64,000 nucleotides of DNA from Tricholoma matsutake (taxonomy: Eukaryota > Basidiomycota > Agaricomycetes > Agaricales > Tricholomataceae): contig AP026542.1 in the NCBI GenBank assembly GCA_026075535.2, forward strand, positions 11,966,001-12,030,000. The letters are read 5' to 3'. Below are positions 44,200-54,659 of this stretch, one piece after another. Within the stretch, counting starts at the first letter, position 1. Each line of letters opens with the position of its first letter. A model generated the notes under the pieces. That model was not told the origin of the DNA. It ran no database searches and worked only from the letters and a program-made list of their open reading frames with translations. The position numbers and the translations under genes are program-made.

Positions 44200-44507
44200 T
44201 CCCGCTCGTCCCCTCATCATTCCATCCATTGTGTTGTTGTTCCATTTGGCCAAGTCAGTGTCACCATTGTCTTGCCATTTTGCAGTTGTACCCATTCCCA
44301 CCCTGCAAGCAGTTGCTTGCGGTGGTGGTTCTGGGTCCTAGGGTGGTGGCTGTGTCAGCCGTTGTCGTGGTTTTGAGGCTGCAGCATTGTTATAACATAG
44401 ATAAAACCTATCATTAAGGAAAATTCAGTTAGTTAAACAAAACAACAAAAAAATGTAAAAAAAGACTTACAAGTGAGCCCAAATGACAATGCCATCATTT
44501 GGGCTCG
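44200..44507 (-). repeat. Hairpin-intron repeat, copy H, with downstream exon
   Basis: Hairpin GAGCCCAAATGA/TCATTTGGGCTC (44475-44486, 44495-44506). Intron-like 44408-44470 (GTAAGT, CTAACTAAC, GATAG). Perfect 7-bp hairpin GCAAGCA/TGCTTGC at 44305-44320. Confidence 0.6.
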
Positions 44508-44674
44508 TTCCCGTTGTTGGTTATTGGGGTAGGAGGTAAGGAGGAGGCAGCACTGTTGCCAGCATTGTTGATGACATGGCTGTGTTGATTTGTCATCACA
44601 GCCGGGGCAGTACATAGAGAGATATAACTACTTATCTGTAATGATACTTTAGTCTAACTGTTATATCACTGACT

Positions 44675-44683
44675 TAATTGTAC
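44675..44683. repeat. LINE target site duplication (left), TAATTGTAC
   Basis: Repeated at 51040-51048. The match could extend by TTT, which merges with the poly(T) tail here. Confidence 0.75.
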
Positions 44684-45007
44684 TTTTTTTTTTTTTTTTT
44701 TTTTTTCCGATTTATTCTCTATTGTGGCATACCATATGTAAGAGAGTGAATATGTACTGTGGTTGGAACTACTGCATGTCCTGTCCATTTTTTGTGTTCT
44801 ACATCATCTTGCTGGGAGAACCCACTGGGTAGGCCTCGAAGCACCATTGGTGCTGGAAAGGTGGCGCGGTAGCCGAGTTTACAGTACTGGGTGCATGTAT
44901 GCGCGATGTGCCTTGTGGTTGTGTGTCGCGGTGCGCTGTGGTTCCTCTTTGTCTCTCTTCCTCATCTGTCCTCTTGTAGTACTCCTGAAAGTACTGGTCT
45001 CCATTCC

Positions 45008-45409
45008 CTATCTTCCCCTCTCCTCTCTCACCTCTCTCAATACTGGGACATCTCCGTAGGTGTCTGAGAAGCACTGAGTTGTGGCGATGAACTGGAATAG
45101 TGGCCGCATTGTCTTCAGCCTTGAGAACAGCTTCTTGATATTGATGTCCCTCCCTCCTGTGTTGTAGCATAGCTGTTGTCTTGCTTCGTGGTAGGTTGGG
45201 CAGTGCAGAATGTAGTGTTGGACTGATTCCTTGCTCTGGTTGCATGTTGGACATGTTGGTGAGTCAACCTTTCCTATGTGATGTAAATACTTAGCTAGTG
45301 GCACGTGCCCTGTCCTTAGTTGCAATAATATACTGGCGGCCTTTCTCAGGAGTGATGCAATGAGCACAAGATACTTCTTTGATGGTGCAGTGGGTTCAAG
45401 GTTTTTCAT
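45008..45409 (-). pseudogene. LINE ORF2 C-terminal zinc-binding domain
   Basis: Contains CPTCNQSKESVQHYILHC, the CCHC finger found after RNase H in many LINEs, preceded by RTGHVPLAKYLHHIGK. A frame break near 45520 separates it from the RNase H. Confidence 0.8.
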
Positions 45410-45520
45410 GTGTTTGTACCTTGGCGATTTTGTCCATGATTTTTGTGCTAGTCGTTTGAGCTTCTCATTGTATGCTTGTTTAACTGCGGACTTGCTGTGT
45501 GGTAGCAGTTTCCTGAGGGA

Positions 45521-47279
45521 TCATGGTAGTTGATCGATGCTACTGCTTCCCTCTGTGATTGCTTTCTTCGCCTGTTTGTCGGCTTGCTCATTGCCTTCTA
45601 CTCCCTTGTGGCCCGGAGTCCACCTAATCATGATTTGAATTCCGTTGTGTTTCTTCTTCAGCGCTTTAAGGTCTTTGTGGAATATGTCAGTCAGATAGTG
45701 CCCTGGGTGTGCTTCTGTCAGTTGCATGGCTCTGATGGTAGCTTGATTGTCAACACAGAATGTGGCCGACCGTATCGCCCATTCCTTGGACATCAGCTTG
45801 ACGGCCAATATCATTCCCACACCCTCTCCTTCATATACTGTATGTTGGTTTGGCGTGCCAAGCTTGTAGTGTATGGTTGCTTTCATCCTTCCGCCCCAGT
45901 ACAGGACAGCCGCTGCTCCTATTTTACCTTCCATCCCTGAGCCATTGGTGTATACCTTGATGTCTGCATTGTCGTGTTGTATGTCGTGGATGGTGTCGTT
46001 GGCTGTGTCTGCAATTGATATCTTTGCATCTGGCTTCCATCGTGTATTGTGGCATACTGTGTCAATAGTTTCAATGAGTTGGGGTTTGATTTTGTATGTG
46101 TGCATGAGGTCGTGTAGCGGGGTTGGGTGCCGCTTTACTAATTGCATGGCAGCATTTGCTACTGGCTTGTGTAGCGGGTGAGTGGGTGGTAGCGTTGCTA
46201 GGCATAGTGCTGCCCAATGGCGGTGTTTGTCAACCAGCAGGTGAAAAGGGAGTAGGTTTGCCATGACGTCCAGGACGTCCATGGCTGTGGTTCTCATAGC
46301 GCCCATGATCATGATTGCTGCCTGGCGTTGGACCGATGTGAGTTTGTTGATAATCCCTTGACTGGACTTCCCATCTCTTGACCTTGTGGTCATTTTCCGT
46401 TGTGGTGTTAGGAAGATGTCGGCGGCATAAAGCATGCCCGGTAATGCGATTGAGAGGTAAAGTTTGTGAATGTACCTTGCTGTGGCTCCTCTTGATGCTC
46501 TCGTGATCCATGCAAATTGGATTAACCATGTTTGCCCCTTTGCTAGGGTGGCTGCACACTGTCCTTTCCAATTTAGTTTATTGTTGACAATTACCCCTAG
46601 GAACTTGGCAGTTTCTGCTGATGGGATGCATTGGTTGCCTAGTGTCAGGGCGCAGTGCGGGGTCGGGACGCATTTTTTGGGGTTAAGCGGGTGTGGGACC
46701 GTCTTTCTGGTTATGTCCAGTAATCGGAACTTTTCAATGCTGAACTCACAGTTGTGTCTTTTGGCCCACTCGAAGACCCCCTTCATCCTGTTCACAATGT
46801 TGTGTAATTTTTCATGTGTTTCAGTGAAGTCTTTGCCTGTCACTATTATTGTAGCATTGTCCATGAAAAGAAGGGCGTGTTCACCTGATTTGGTGTTCAA
46901 GTATTTTTAGTAGGTCAGCATTGTATATCAGGTAGCATATGCCGGAGAAGGGGTTGCCCTGATCCAGGCCATTGGTTACCATGAAATAGTCTGATTGGTG
47001 ATCGTTGAAGGACAGGATGGTTTGCCTGTTGCGCAGGCATCGCCACATCCAGGTTGTGTACTCCTCTGGTATACCCCTCTTTCTCATGTTGTGAATAAGC
47101 CAGTTCGTGTCTATGCTGGGGAAGGCTCCCTTGACGTCAAGGAATAAGGTGGATGCGACCAGGCCTTTCCACCATGCATCTTTCACTGTTTTCATTAGCA
47201 GGTGTATTGAGTCCATTGTAGTGCATCCTGGCCTTGCACCGAAGTGGTTGGCCGGAATGATGTTGTGTTGTTCGCACAT
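45521..47279 (-). pseudogene. LINE ORF2 reverse transcriptase and RNase H
   Basis: RT motif A is FLDVKGAFPSID and motif B is NGLDQGNPFSG (47279-46881). After a frameshift near 46890 the catalytic motif C reads LLFMDNATIIV (codons GAC-AAT, 46861-46856), with Asn replacing the second Asp. Finger-palm and thumb follow. RNase H spans about 45960-45540 with VYTNGSGMEGKIGAAAV (first Asp also changed to Asn), the YEGEGVGMILA Glu, FCVDNQA and TPGHKGVEGNEQAD. Confidence 0.85.
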
Positions 47280-47561
47280 GGTAACAATGTTGTTGGTCTG
47301 ACAGCTGTTGAGCAGCCTTGCTAGGCCATCGGAGAGTACAATGGGTCACCACACCACAGGGTTTGTGTAGTCTTGCTTTCCTGGTTTCTTCATCACAAGC
47401 ATCTCTGTGAGTGACCATTCCTGTGGGTAATATTTGAGAGTGTTAGTAGCTCTGAAAAGCGGGGCTAGGTAAGGGACTAAATCTTCTCTGGCATGTACAA
47501 ACACTGAGTTTGGTATCATTCCATTTCTAGTGGCTATGTAGGGCTTTATCTTTCTGATGGC

Positions 47562-48995
47562 TCAGTGTATTTGGTCTTCCATTATGTTGGTGAAGCTCCA
47601 ATATGGTGGGGGGTATCGGTAGTTTTGTGGGATCGGTGTTATTGTTGGATCTGTTGGGGGAAAGAATAACTCGTAAAACCACTTTCCTTTGCTTTTGTTG
47701 TCTGTGGCTTGTCGGGTGATTTGTTTTGTTACTGGATCTCTTACCACAAGTGTGGGGATTCTGGATTTGCTCACATCTGAGGCCGGTGTTGTCATTATCT
47801 TACTCGCCTGCCATACGCTTGACTCGTCGAGTCCTTCCAGCCATTCCACCCAATGTTCCATCTTGGTTATGCATAACAGTTCGGTGTATTGGTTGCGCTG
47901 CCATCTGTACTCTTCATGTATCGGATGGTGTTCGTTGTGGCAATATTGTCTTGCTTTTCTTGCAAGCTGCCACGTTTTCCTTTTTGTGTTCGTTAGTTCT
48001 GTCATCCACCACCTTTTCGAGTATGGACTCGGTCTTGTGAGTTTGACATGCTTTTCGATGGCGTTTTGTACGGCTTCGTTTAGGGATTTGAGCCTGTTGT
48101 CAAATTCTTCGATATTGTTGATCTCTGCCGGGAGTGGGATGCTGGCGAGGTTCTCTTTGAGTGTTTCTACAAACTCTGGCCAGTCTGTCATCCTGAAGTT
48201 GTGTCTTGGTTTCCATGCTTGCTTGGGTGCAGAGATGTTGAGTTGTGTAATGATTGGGTAGTGGTCTGTTTTAACTGGATGATTGGTGTCATCCGTATCA
48301 CATATGATGATGGCATCGATAAGATCTTCCATACAGAAGACATTGTCGACTCTCATGTGGTTGCCGGTGCTGTGCGATCTGAGGGTAGGAATGAAGGGTG
48401 GTAGCACCATTTTCATGTTGTGACACCCTAACATGTTTAGTAGCAGCTGAGTCAGGTCAAGGTTGTTTTGAGTGAACAGGTGAGCATTTCGGGGCTTGTC
48501 CCATATTGGGTGATGTCAGTTAAAGTCTCCCATCCACATGGTGTTTAGAGGGTGAGACGTGCACCTTCGTCTCTCTGGGTCTTGCCTGTATGTGGACAGG
48601 TGCGTTAACGAGCTGTTGTTGTTGCAGTCATTGTAGACATTGATCACATGTAGTGTGCCAAAGTGGCCTTGAATTTCTATCGCCATGATGTCCGGGTGAT
48701 CAAAGTGGATCTGTCTCCATGCGTCTGATAGCACGTTAGTGTTGATTAGGATAACAGATCTCATGTGATCTGGGTGCTTCTCATGTGTGGTTGGGTATAC
48801 CACTGCCCAATTTTGGTTAGCGCGGGTCTTACCTTTAAAGTCAATGTATGGTTCTTGGATGAGGCATATGTCATATTTGTTTTGTTTCAGGCTGTGTAGT
48901 AGGTCTAGCTGACTGAGTAATGATTTATTTGTATTTTGCTGTCATATTTGGAATGGCCATTGTGGGTTGTTGTTTTCATGGTTGTCCGACATAAG
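47562..48995 (-). pseudogene. LINE ORF2 endonuclease and N-terminal region
   Basis: ORF2 opens near 48990 (MSDNHENNNPQWPFQI then a TGA). Apurinic-type endonuclease blocks follow: IQEPY near 48870, MWMGDFN then a TGA (48516-48518) before HHPIWD, and KTDHYPIITQL near 48270. The frame 48434-47562 continues as the linker to RT and ends in another TGA (47562-47564). The endonuclease would nick target DNA to prime reverse transcription. Confidence 0.8.
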
Positions 48996-49431
48996 ATAAT
49001 GGGGTGTGTTGATGTGGTGATACTTCCAGTAGCAGACCTAGGCCTTGCTCGTTCATGTCTCAATCACTCCATGCTAGGTTTAGGTGTTCCTGTTGGTCAT
49101 TTCCATCTCCTCTAGCTGGCTGTATCGGTCTGACAAAGTTGTCTAGTGTGGATTGCGCTGGTCATGTTGGCCAGCTGGCGTCAAGGGCTTCTGTATATGC
49201 GTTGGTGGTGGGGAGCATCCCCCCCCTATGCATGTGCATTGCTGCACTCATTTGATACCCACGACGTCTTCTTACTGTTTGCCAGTTGTCCATGGACTGT
49301 TGCGGCTGTGCGTAACTTTCCTGCATTGTGCTGTCGTTGTTATGTTGCCAGACGGGCTGCATGGTGTTTGTTGTGGTCTCTGGCTGGTTTAGTAGGCTCC
49401 AGGTGCAGGGTTCATATGATGGGAAGTACTT

Positions 49432-50898
49432 TTATTTGTTCTCTGGTACGCATTGCCTGAGCTTGTCCTGTTCTTTGGCAAATGTTTGGCAGTTTCTGTC
49501 GGCCACCCCTTGTCCCTTAGCCTCGTCTCCCATGCAGTTTGCACAGGCAAAGTTTGCTGTCTCCGTAGTGTCACATAGTGCCATGCAGTGTTGACCCTTA
49601 CAGCATGTGCATGTGTTGGTGTTCTCTTTGCAATCTGGTACGTGGTGTCCAAAGTGCTGACACTTCAAGCATCTTCTTGGTTCAGATAGCAGTTTGCATA
49701 CCTTGACTTGCTTCCCTTCGATAAAGAGGCCGTATTCAATCGCTTTGTTTGTATTGTTGCAGTCACTGAACCCGATAATGACATGGGCTACCCTTTGGTT
49801 GCTGGCGCAGAGGTGTGGTGGCTTGATGTATTTTGAGTACGTGATTGTGTCCATGTCCATTGAGCTATCTTCCTCAATGTGTGCATGTGCTGATTTTGTT
49901 CCCGCATTGAATGTGGTGGGGACGAACTCTGCTACGATGTAAAACAGTTTGTTTTTGATGTTGGATGTACCTCCATATTTCATCAGGAAAGCTTGCTGGA
50001 CTCTGGGCTGGTTAAACCATATTGCTGCATCCCTAGTATTGAATTGATATAGTACATTGCCATTTCGCAGTTTTTTCACTCCGACAAATGCTATGCCGGT
50101 GGGCGCATCTGTTGCCTCTATCCCCATGAGGTCTATTACAGTGTTGGCTTTTGTGATGAGGTCTCTTTCTGTGAGGTTGTCTAGCACGTTGTCAGTAGCA
50201 CTTGGGTCTTTTTGAATCAGTATCTGCTTATCGCTTGTTTCTCCTTTGGAAACCACCACGGCGTGTGCGGTGGGCACCTGGGCTTGAACAGCTGCAGCGT
50301 ACATTCTGGGGTAGACTGGGTGTTGTGTTGCGTTCTTGGTCAGGGCCATCTTTATGTCTGTCTTCTCGATTAAGTCCTGTGTCATTTGGAGTAGCTCCTG
50401 TGTGGACCCTGACAGATAGTCCGCTGTTTCTCGTAGTTCCTCTTTGAGCTCGTCTATTTGATCTGCTATTTTCCTTGTTGTAAATGTTGCTCCCTTGATG
50501 GCTTCCCTTACCACCATTTCCATATTCGTGGTGAGGTTTTCTATATGCTCCTGAAGCAGGACCTTTACCATGTCTGTGACTTCTCCTGCCATTTGTTGTG
50601 CGCCCACGTCTGCAACGAGGAACGTGACTGCTCTGATCCTGTCTATGACCACTTTCAGCACCTGGACCACCACATTTCCAAATTGTAGCAAAATGTGAGC
50701 AAGAGTTTGTAGATCGACTGACTTACCTGGAACCAAGTAATCCTTAGCCTGTAGGAAGGCTATTGCCTGTTCCCTGGATCTCACATCCGCGTTTGTGCTG
50801 TCCGTGTTCTCGAGCTCCTTCTGTGTTTTTTTGATCATTGCGCTGGTACCTCTTTGCCTTGTTGTTACTGGTGGGGATGATGATGGTGTTTGTGACAT
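49432..50898 (-). CDS. LINE ORF1, gag-like RNA-binding protein (488 codons)
   Basis: Uninterrupted frame starting MSQTPSSSPPV at 50898. The N-terminal half is helical and likely coiled-coil (LLQEHIENLTTNMEMVV, IADQIDELKEELRETAD). The middle resembles an RNA-binding fold. The C-terminus has three Cys/His knuckles: CLKCQHFGHHVPDC, CTCCKGQHCMALC and CANC with a distal C. It binds element RNA in related LINEs. Unlike ORF2, it carries no nonsense codon. Confidence 0.85.
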   Translation of the reverse strand: MSQTPSSSPPVTTRQRGTSAMIKKTQKELENTDSTNADVRSREQAIAFLQAKDYLVPGKSVDLQTLAHILLQFGNVVVQVLKVVIDRIRAVTFLVADVGAQQMAGEVTDMVKVLLQEHIENLTTNMEMVVREAIKGATFTTRKIADQIDELKEELRETADYLSGSTQELLQMTQDLIEKTDIKMALTKNATQHPVYPRMYAAAVQAQVPTAHAVVVSKGETSDKQILIQKDPSATDNVLDNLTERDLITKANTVIDLMGIEATDAPTGIAFVGVKKLRNGNVLYQFNTRDAAIWFNQPRVQQAFLMKYGGTSNIKNKLFYIVAEFVPTTFNAGTKSAHAHIEEDSSMDMDTITYSKYIKPPHLCASNQRVAHVIIGFSDCNNTNKAIEYGLFIEGKQVKVCKLLSEPRRCLKCQHFGHHVPDCKENTNTCTCCKGQHCMALCDTTETANFACANCMGDEAKGQGVADRNCQTFAKEQDKLRQCVPENK

Positions 50899-51039
50899 AA
50901 CGACTAGAGTTCTAGTAGGGTGGTCTTAAGGTAGATCTACACTATGCTATTCTCTTGTGCATCCTTCCTCTCGTCCTCTCCGGTCTGTAGAACCATGGGA
51001 GTTAGCGAGATGGTGGTGGTACAAGATCAAGAAGCAGTC

Positions 51040-51947
51040 TAATTGTACTTTATCATGTGACTATGAGGGTTCAATCCCTGTGGTAGCCACTGATTTTTCA
51101 GTCAATTATATAAGCAACTTGGACAGTCCTAGGACTCAGCTTGGACTCAGCTCGGACTGGACATTTAGTTTGGCAGGACTTTCAGCCAAAGAAGTCCAAG
51201 CAAAGTCCAAGCAGAATCTGATCAGATTGGGGGGGGGGGAGTGTAAAGACCTCACACATAGTGGTGGGAATAAATAAATGGCAAATAAACAAAACTTGTA
51301 GACCTAACTTAGGGTTAATCAACATTAATTTCCTGGATTCCCACATGATTTTGAGCTTCTCAATTTGATCTTGGTGCAACCAACCAGGGCTGTCAGACCA
51401 GGGTGTAAATACCCCTCGATTCAAGTTATGGTCCACAAAATCTGGTTATTGATTATTTTTTTTGTAGCTGAAGAGCCCTTACAGAGCCTCGCCAGGAACA
51501 TTCAAGCAAAAGTTTGCTTTCAGATGTCCTTGAGGTTGGAATGCAAGTTCTACTTCGCTTGGCTACTTTTTCATTAGGTGAGAACATTCTGAATCCCGTG
51601 GTACTATCAATGATCAGGTACTCAACCACCTAAGGGTTCCTGACATGGCTACACTGAATACAGCTGGGGAAATGTCCTGTCACTTTGCCTGGATGTCATC
51701 CAAGATGTTTTGAAGGTGACAAGGTCTGGATGTAGGTTTTGTATTTTTAGATGAGGTGTTGTGGGTCTGTCAATATTTTCACAGAGAGGGTCTCAAATTG
51801 GGCAAAACTAGGAACTTGGCCAATCGTGGGAACTAAGATAATGTCGCTCCCTGCTTTTCTCAATGCACAACTTTCAACTTTTCGACGTTCAAATGCATTC
51901 ATACATACAGTGGGAAGTCTAATCTACCTGAAAAGTGATGTTGTATG
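51040..51947. other. Gap: possible Gypsy LTR remnant
   Basis: A run of G (51228-51238) followed by AGTGTAAAGACCTCA resembles a polypurine tract and LTR start. The same GGAGTGTAAAGACCTCA occurs at about 33382-33398. No partner LTR or pol is visible. A B-box-like GGTTCAATCCC lies near 51069. Confidence 0.3.
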
Positions 51948-53402
51948 CTATTTTTTCTTCACAGCAACCCGTCTACTATGCCTTATTTGTACCTCATTGG
52001 ATCCAATATTTTTGCCCACCATTAGCCCAGAGTTCAGTTCTCCACTTGGAAAAACCATCAAGGGACCTACCATATTATGCTCAGACTGAACCGCGTCAAC
52101 ACCTTCTGTATTTGAGCCCCCGGTGTTAGTCATAGGATGGTCTAGCTCATGTTGTGCAGTCGCATTGCTTGGGTTGTCAAGCGCATTGTCTCTGGTGCCA
52201 ATCGGTGACGTCTTTTCTCTTGGAGGTAGTTCATGATGATCTGATTGTGACGTGCCTGCAGCAGTTTGCTGCCTTGCATCTTGTGGGAATGGGATTCCTA
52301 TATCACTAGTAGAAGTTGTTGCCTGTTCCACCTGAAGCTGTCTTGCATGAATTGGTCAAGGTCTTGGCCATGGACGGATGACCTGAGGACATCTTCTTCA
52401 GTATCACTTGGTAGAAATCAAGGTGCTCTGGCCCTGCATTCATGAGGAGGTCGATGTGCAGGTGTATCATGGTTTTGTACGTCTTCCTGATCTGTTGAAC
52501 CAGAACTAGAGTCTGAAGTTTGCAGTTCAGGGTCATCGCTCTCACTGTTGTGTGCCAGCATAGTCCATCCCGGGCCACCTTGGCCATGACCTTGACCACA
52601 ACCTTGACCACAACCTTGACCACAACCCCAACCTTGCCCATGACCACATGCACGAGTCGTTCGGCTGCCTCTTCCATGCCCACGCGCTACTGTTCTTTCA
52701 GCCTGTAGCCTGGTCGGCTTCAGCCTTTGTTGCCTGTTGCTCTGCTGCCTTCTGCTCCTGATCTGCCAACTTCCTCTCTGCCACAATCACTTTGTGGTAA
52801 TTGTCGATTGCCTTTCACCTAGCCTTGAACTGCTCTGAAGCTTCCTTAAACACATCTGCCATAGCCAATTCCCATGTTTGTTGAGCAAGCAAATCAATCA
52901 TCTTGGGTGCTGTCATGTGCTGTGCCTGGCCAGAGGTGAACTTCTTCTTTTCTGTCTTTTGCTGGTCTTTTGAAAATGCCTTCTTTCACAGCCTCTCATT
53001 TTCTAGATCCATCAACTTCATTTGGGCATAGTCTTGCTCAAGCACCTGACCAACCTCAACAATCATTGCTCGCAACATCTTGTTTTCATCTCGGAGATCT
53101 TGTTGTGATGCATTATATAGAAGTGGGGGTGGGATTTCAATAAGATATCACTGTGTCGGCTGATTAGGCTCAGATCTGGTGGTATCTACAGTCACAGCAT
53201 CATGTGGTTCACCCACGGAATTCCCATCAGGGGAATGTGAGACAGGAGGTGACACATCTGTTGTCGCTAAAGTAGTTGCGACTGAGACTGCAGGTGATGG
53301 ATCAGGTGTTGGAGTAAGCAGTGATGGAAGGCGAGCTGGCAACAGTTGTGCAGCTTGGGTCATTGTATTTTTTGCAGGTTCAAAGGCAGATTTGGGGATC
53401 AC
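51948..53402 (-). pseudogene. C-terminal tail of the pogo-type transposase
   Basis: Frames with a Pro/Ser/Thr-rich segment (53402-53148), then a Lys/Glu/Gln-rich coiled-coil-like region (about 53100-52700). At 52550-52640 are tandem CTTGACCACAAC units. Ser/Thr-rich frames extend to 51948. Such tails follow the DDE domain in related fungal proteins. Several stops and shifts are present. Confidence 0.5.
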
Positions 53403-53498
53403 GTTACGTTCAAGGGGATGGATCCTGGTTTTTCAGAACAATGATTGGATAGTTGTTGGTTTGAGTGCAATGCTTTGAGCCTTGTGGTAGTAGAGTAA

Positions 53499-54621
53499 TC
53501 AATTATCTTTGGCAATCACTACATTGTCCTGTGATGCCTGGGTAACCTGAGACTTCCATGCATGAGCCAGAGGGCCAAACACGCCAACATCACAAGGCTG
53601 CAATGCATGTGTTGTATGTGAGGGAAGACAAACAATAATGATACAATGTTTGGCAGCAAATTTGATAAACTGATATGTACAGTGTGAATTGTGTCCATCA
53701 AGAATGAGGAGATGGTACTCTTCTGGTGTGTCTGGGCATGTATTTGGCTCAAAGTCACGCTCTAGCCATTTAAAGCCTAATTCCTGGTCTGTCCACCCCC
53801 TTGGGCGAGACAGAAACAGTACAAAATTGTTAAATGCAGCTTTGTGGAACCAGCACAATGACTGTGACATACCTAGCCAAATCTGGATTGTTCTCAGGTC
53901 GTCCCCATTCAATATTGCATTGTGTTCCCTGGAAAATGACTGATGGAGAGAGTGCCCTTCCATCAGCGCAAACAGCTTCAATGATCATCACAAGCTCACA
54001 ATTTCCATCTTCAACAGAATATACTGTTGCTTGATCCCAATTGATAATTGCTGCCACCTTCACCCCGATGCCAAGCTGTACTCCTTTCTCATCCATATTC
54101 CACTGGTTCTCCAGCTTGATATGATACTCATGCACCACCTCCTCCAAGATATCAAAGTACCCTTCAACAGCTGTCTTACTGAGTGCTTTCGCACGACACT
54201 TCTCCAAACCTGATGTTGTCTTGACTTTGAGATCTGGATGCCTAGTGAGGAATCTCTTGGGCCATGACTCGCCAATGTGTCTTCCAGAGATCTCACAAAC
54301 ATATTTAGTAAGAGTTGAATATGTCATTGGAACTCCCCAGCGACCAAGAATTTTTGCCCATTCAACGACAACTTCTTCTTTGGCTACTGAAAGTGCTCAC
54401 TGATCAGCATGCACTTCAGCACATGTAGGGAGGCCTTTGATACGATCCCTGAGTGTGCTGCAAGGTACATCATAGATACTGGCAGCCTTATGCACAGAGA
54501 GCAGAGATTCTCCATTGGTGTTCTTGCCTGCTTCGTTGATTGCTGAAATGGCGTGTTGTATGCGATCTTCTTGGGGAAGTGCAAGAATGTCGGTGGAAGG
54601 AGGTGTGATAGGCTCTGGCAT
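53499..54621 (-). pseudogene. Pogo-type (Tc1-pogo/CENP-B) transposase core
   Basis: The 54621-54397 frame has an N-terminal psq-type helix-turn-helix (ISAINEAGKN, LSVHKAASIYDVPCSTLRDR). The 54327-53830 frame has a CENP-B-type binding domain (ESWPKRFLTRHPDLKVK) and the first catalytic Asp in QWNMDEKGVQLGIG. After a frameshift near 53880, the 53981-53499 frame supplies the second Asp in LILDGHNSH and the third in LQPCDVGVFGPLAHAW, 35 residues apart. All three acidic residues survive. Function is cut-and-paste transposition at TA sites. No terminal repeats were found. Confidence 0.8.
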
Positions 54622-54659
54622 GATGTAGGTGGACTGACTAGTGGTTGCAAATGGTTCAG

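Larger units (their letters stand above)
44684..51039 (-). mobile_element. Full-length non-LTR retrotransposon (Tad1-like LINE)
   Basis: 6.36 kb on the minus strand. It has a 140-bp leader, gag-like ORF1, ORF2 with AP endonuclease, reverse transcriptase and RNase H, and a 23-nt poly(A) tail (poly(T) at 44684-44706). Target duplications TAATTGTAC mark both ends. ORF1 is open; ORF2 has several TGA stops and at least one frameshift. The gene order and RNase H suit fungal Tad1-type elements, but clade assignment needs a tree. Confidence 0.9.

Noticed and set aside
51000..51080. Third tRNA-like SINE
   Set aside because: The A-box-like part lies inside the LINE leader and the B-box part outside, on opposite sides of the LINE target duplication, so they were never one unit.
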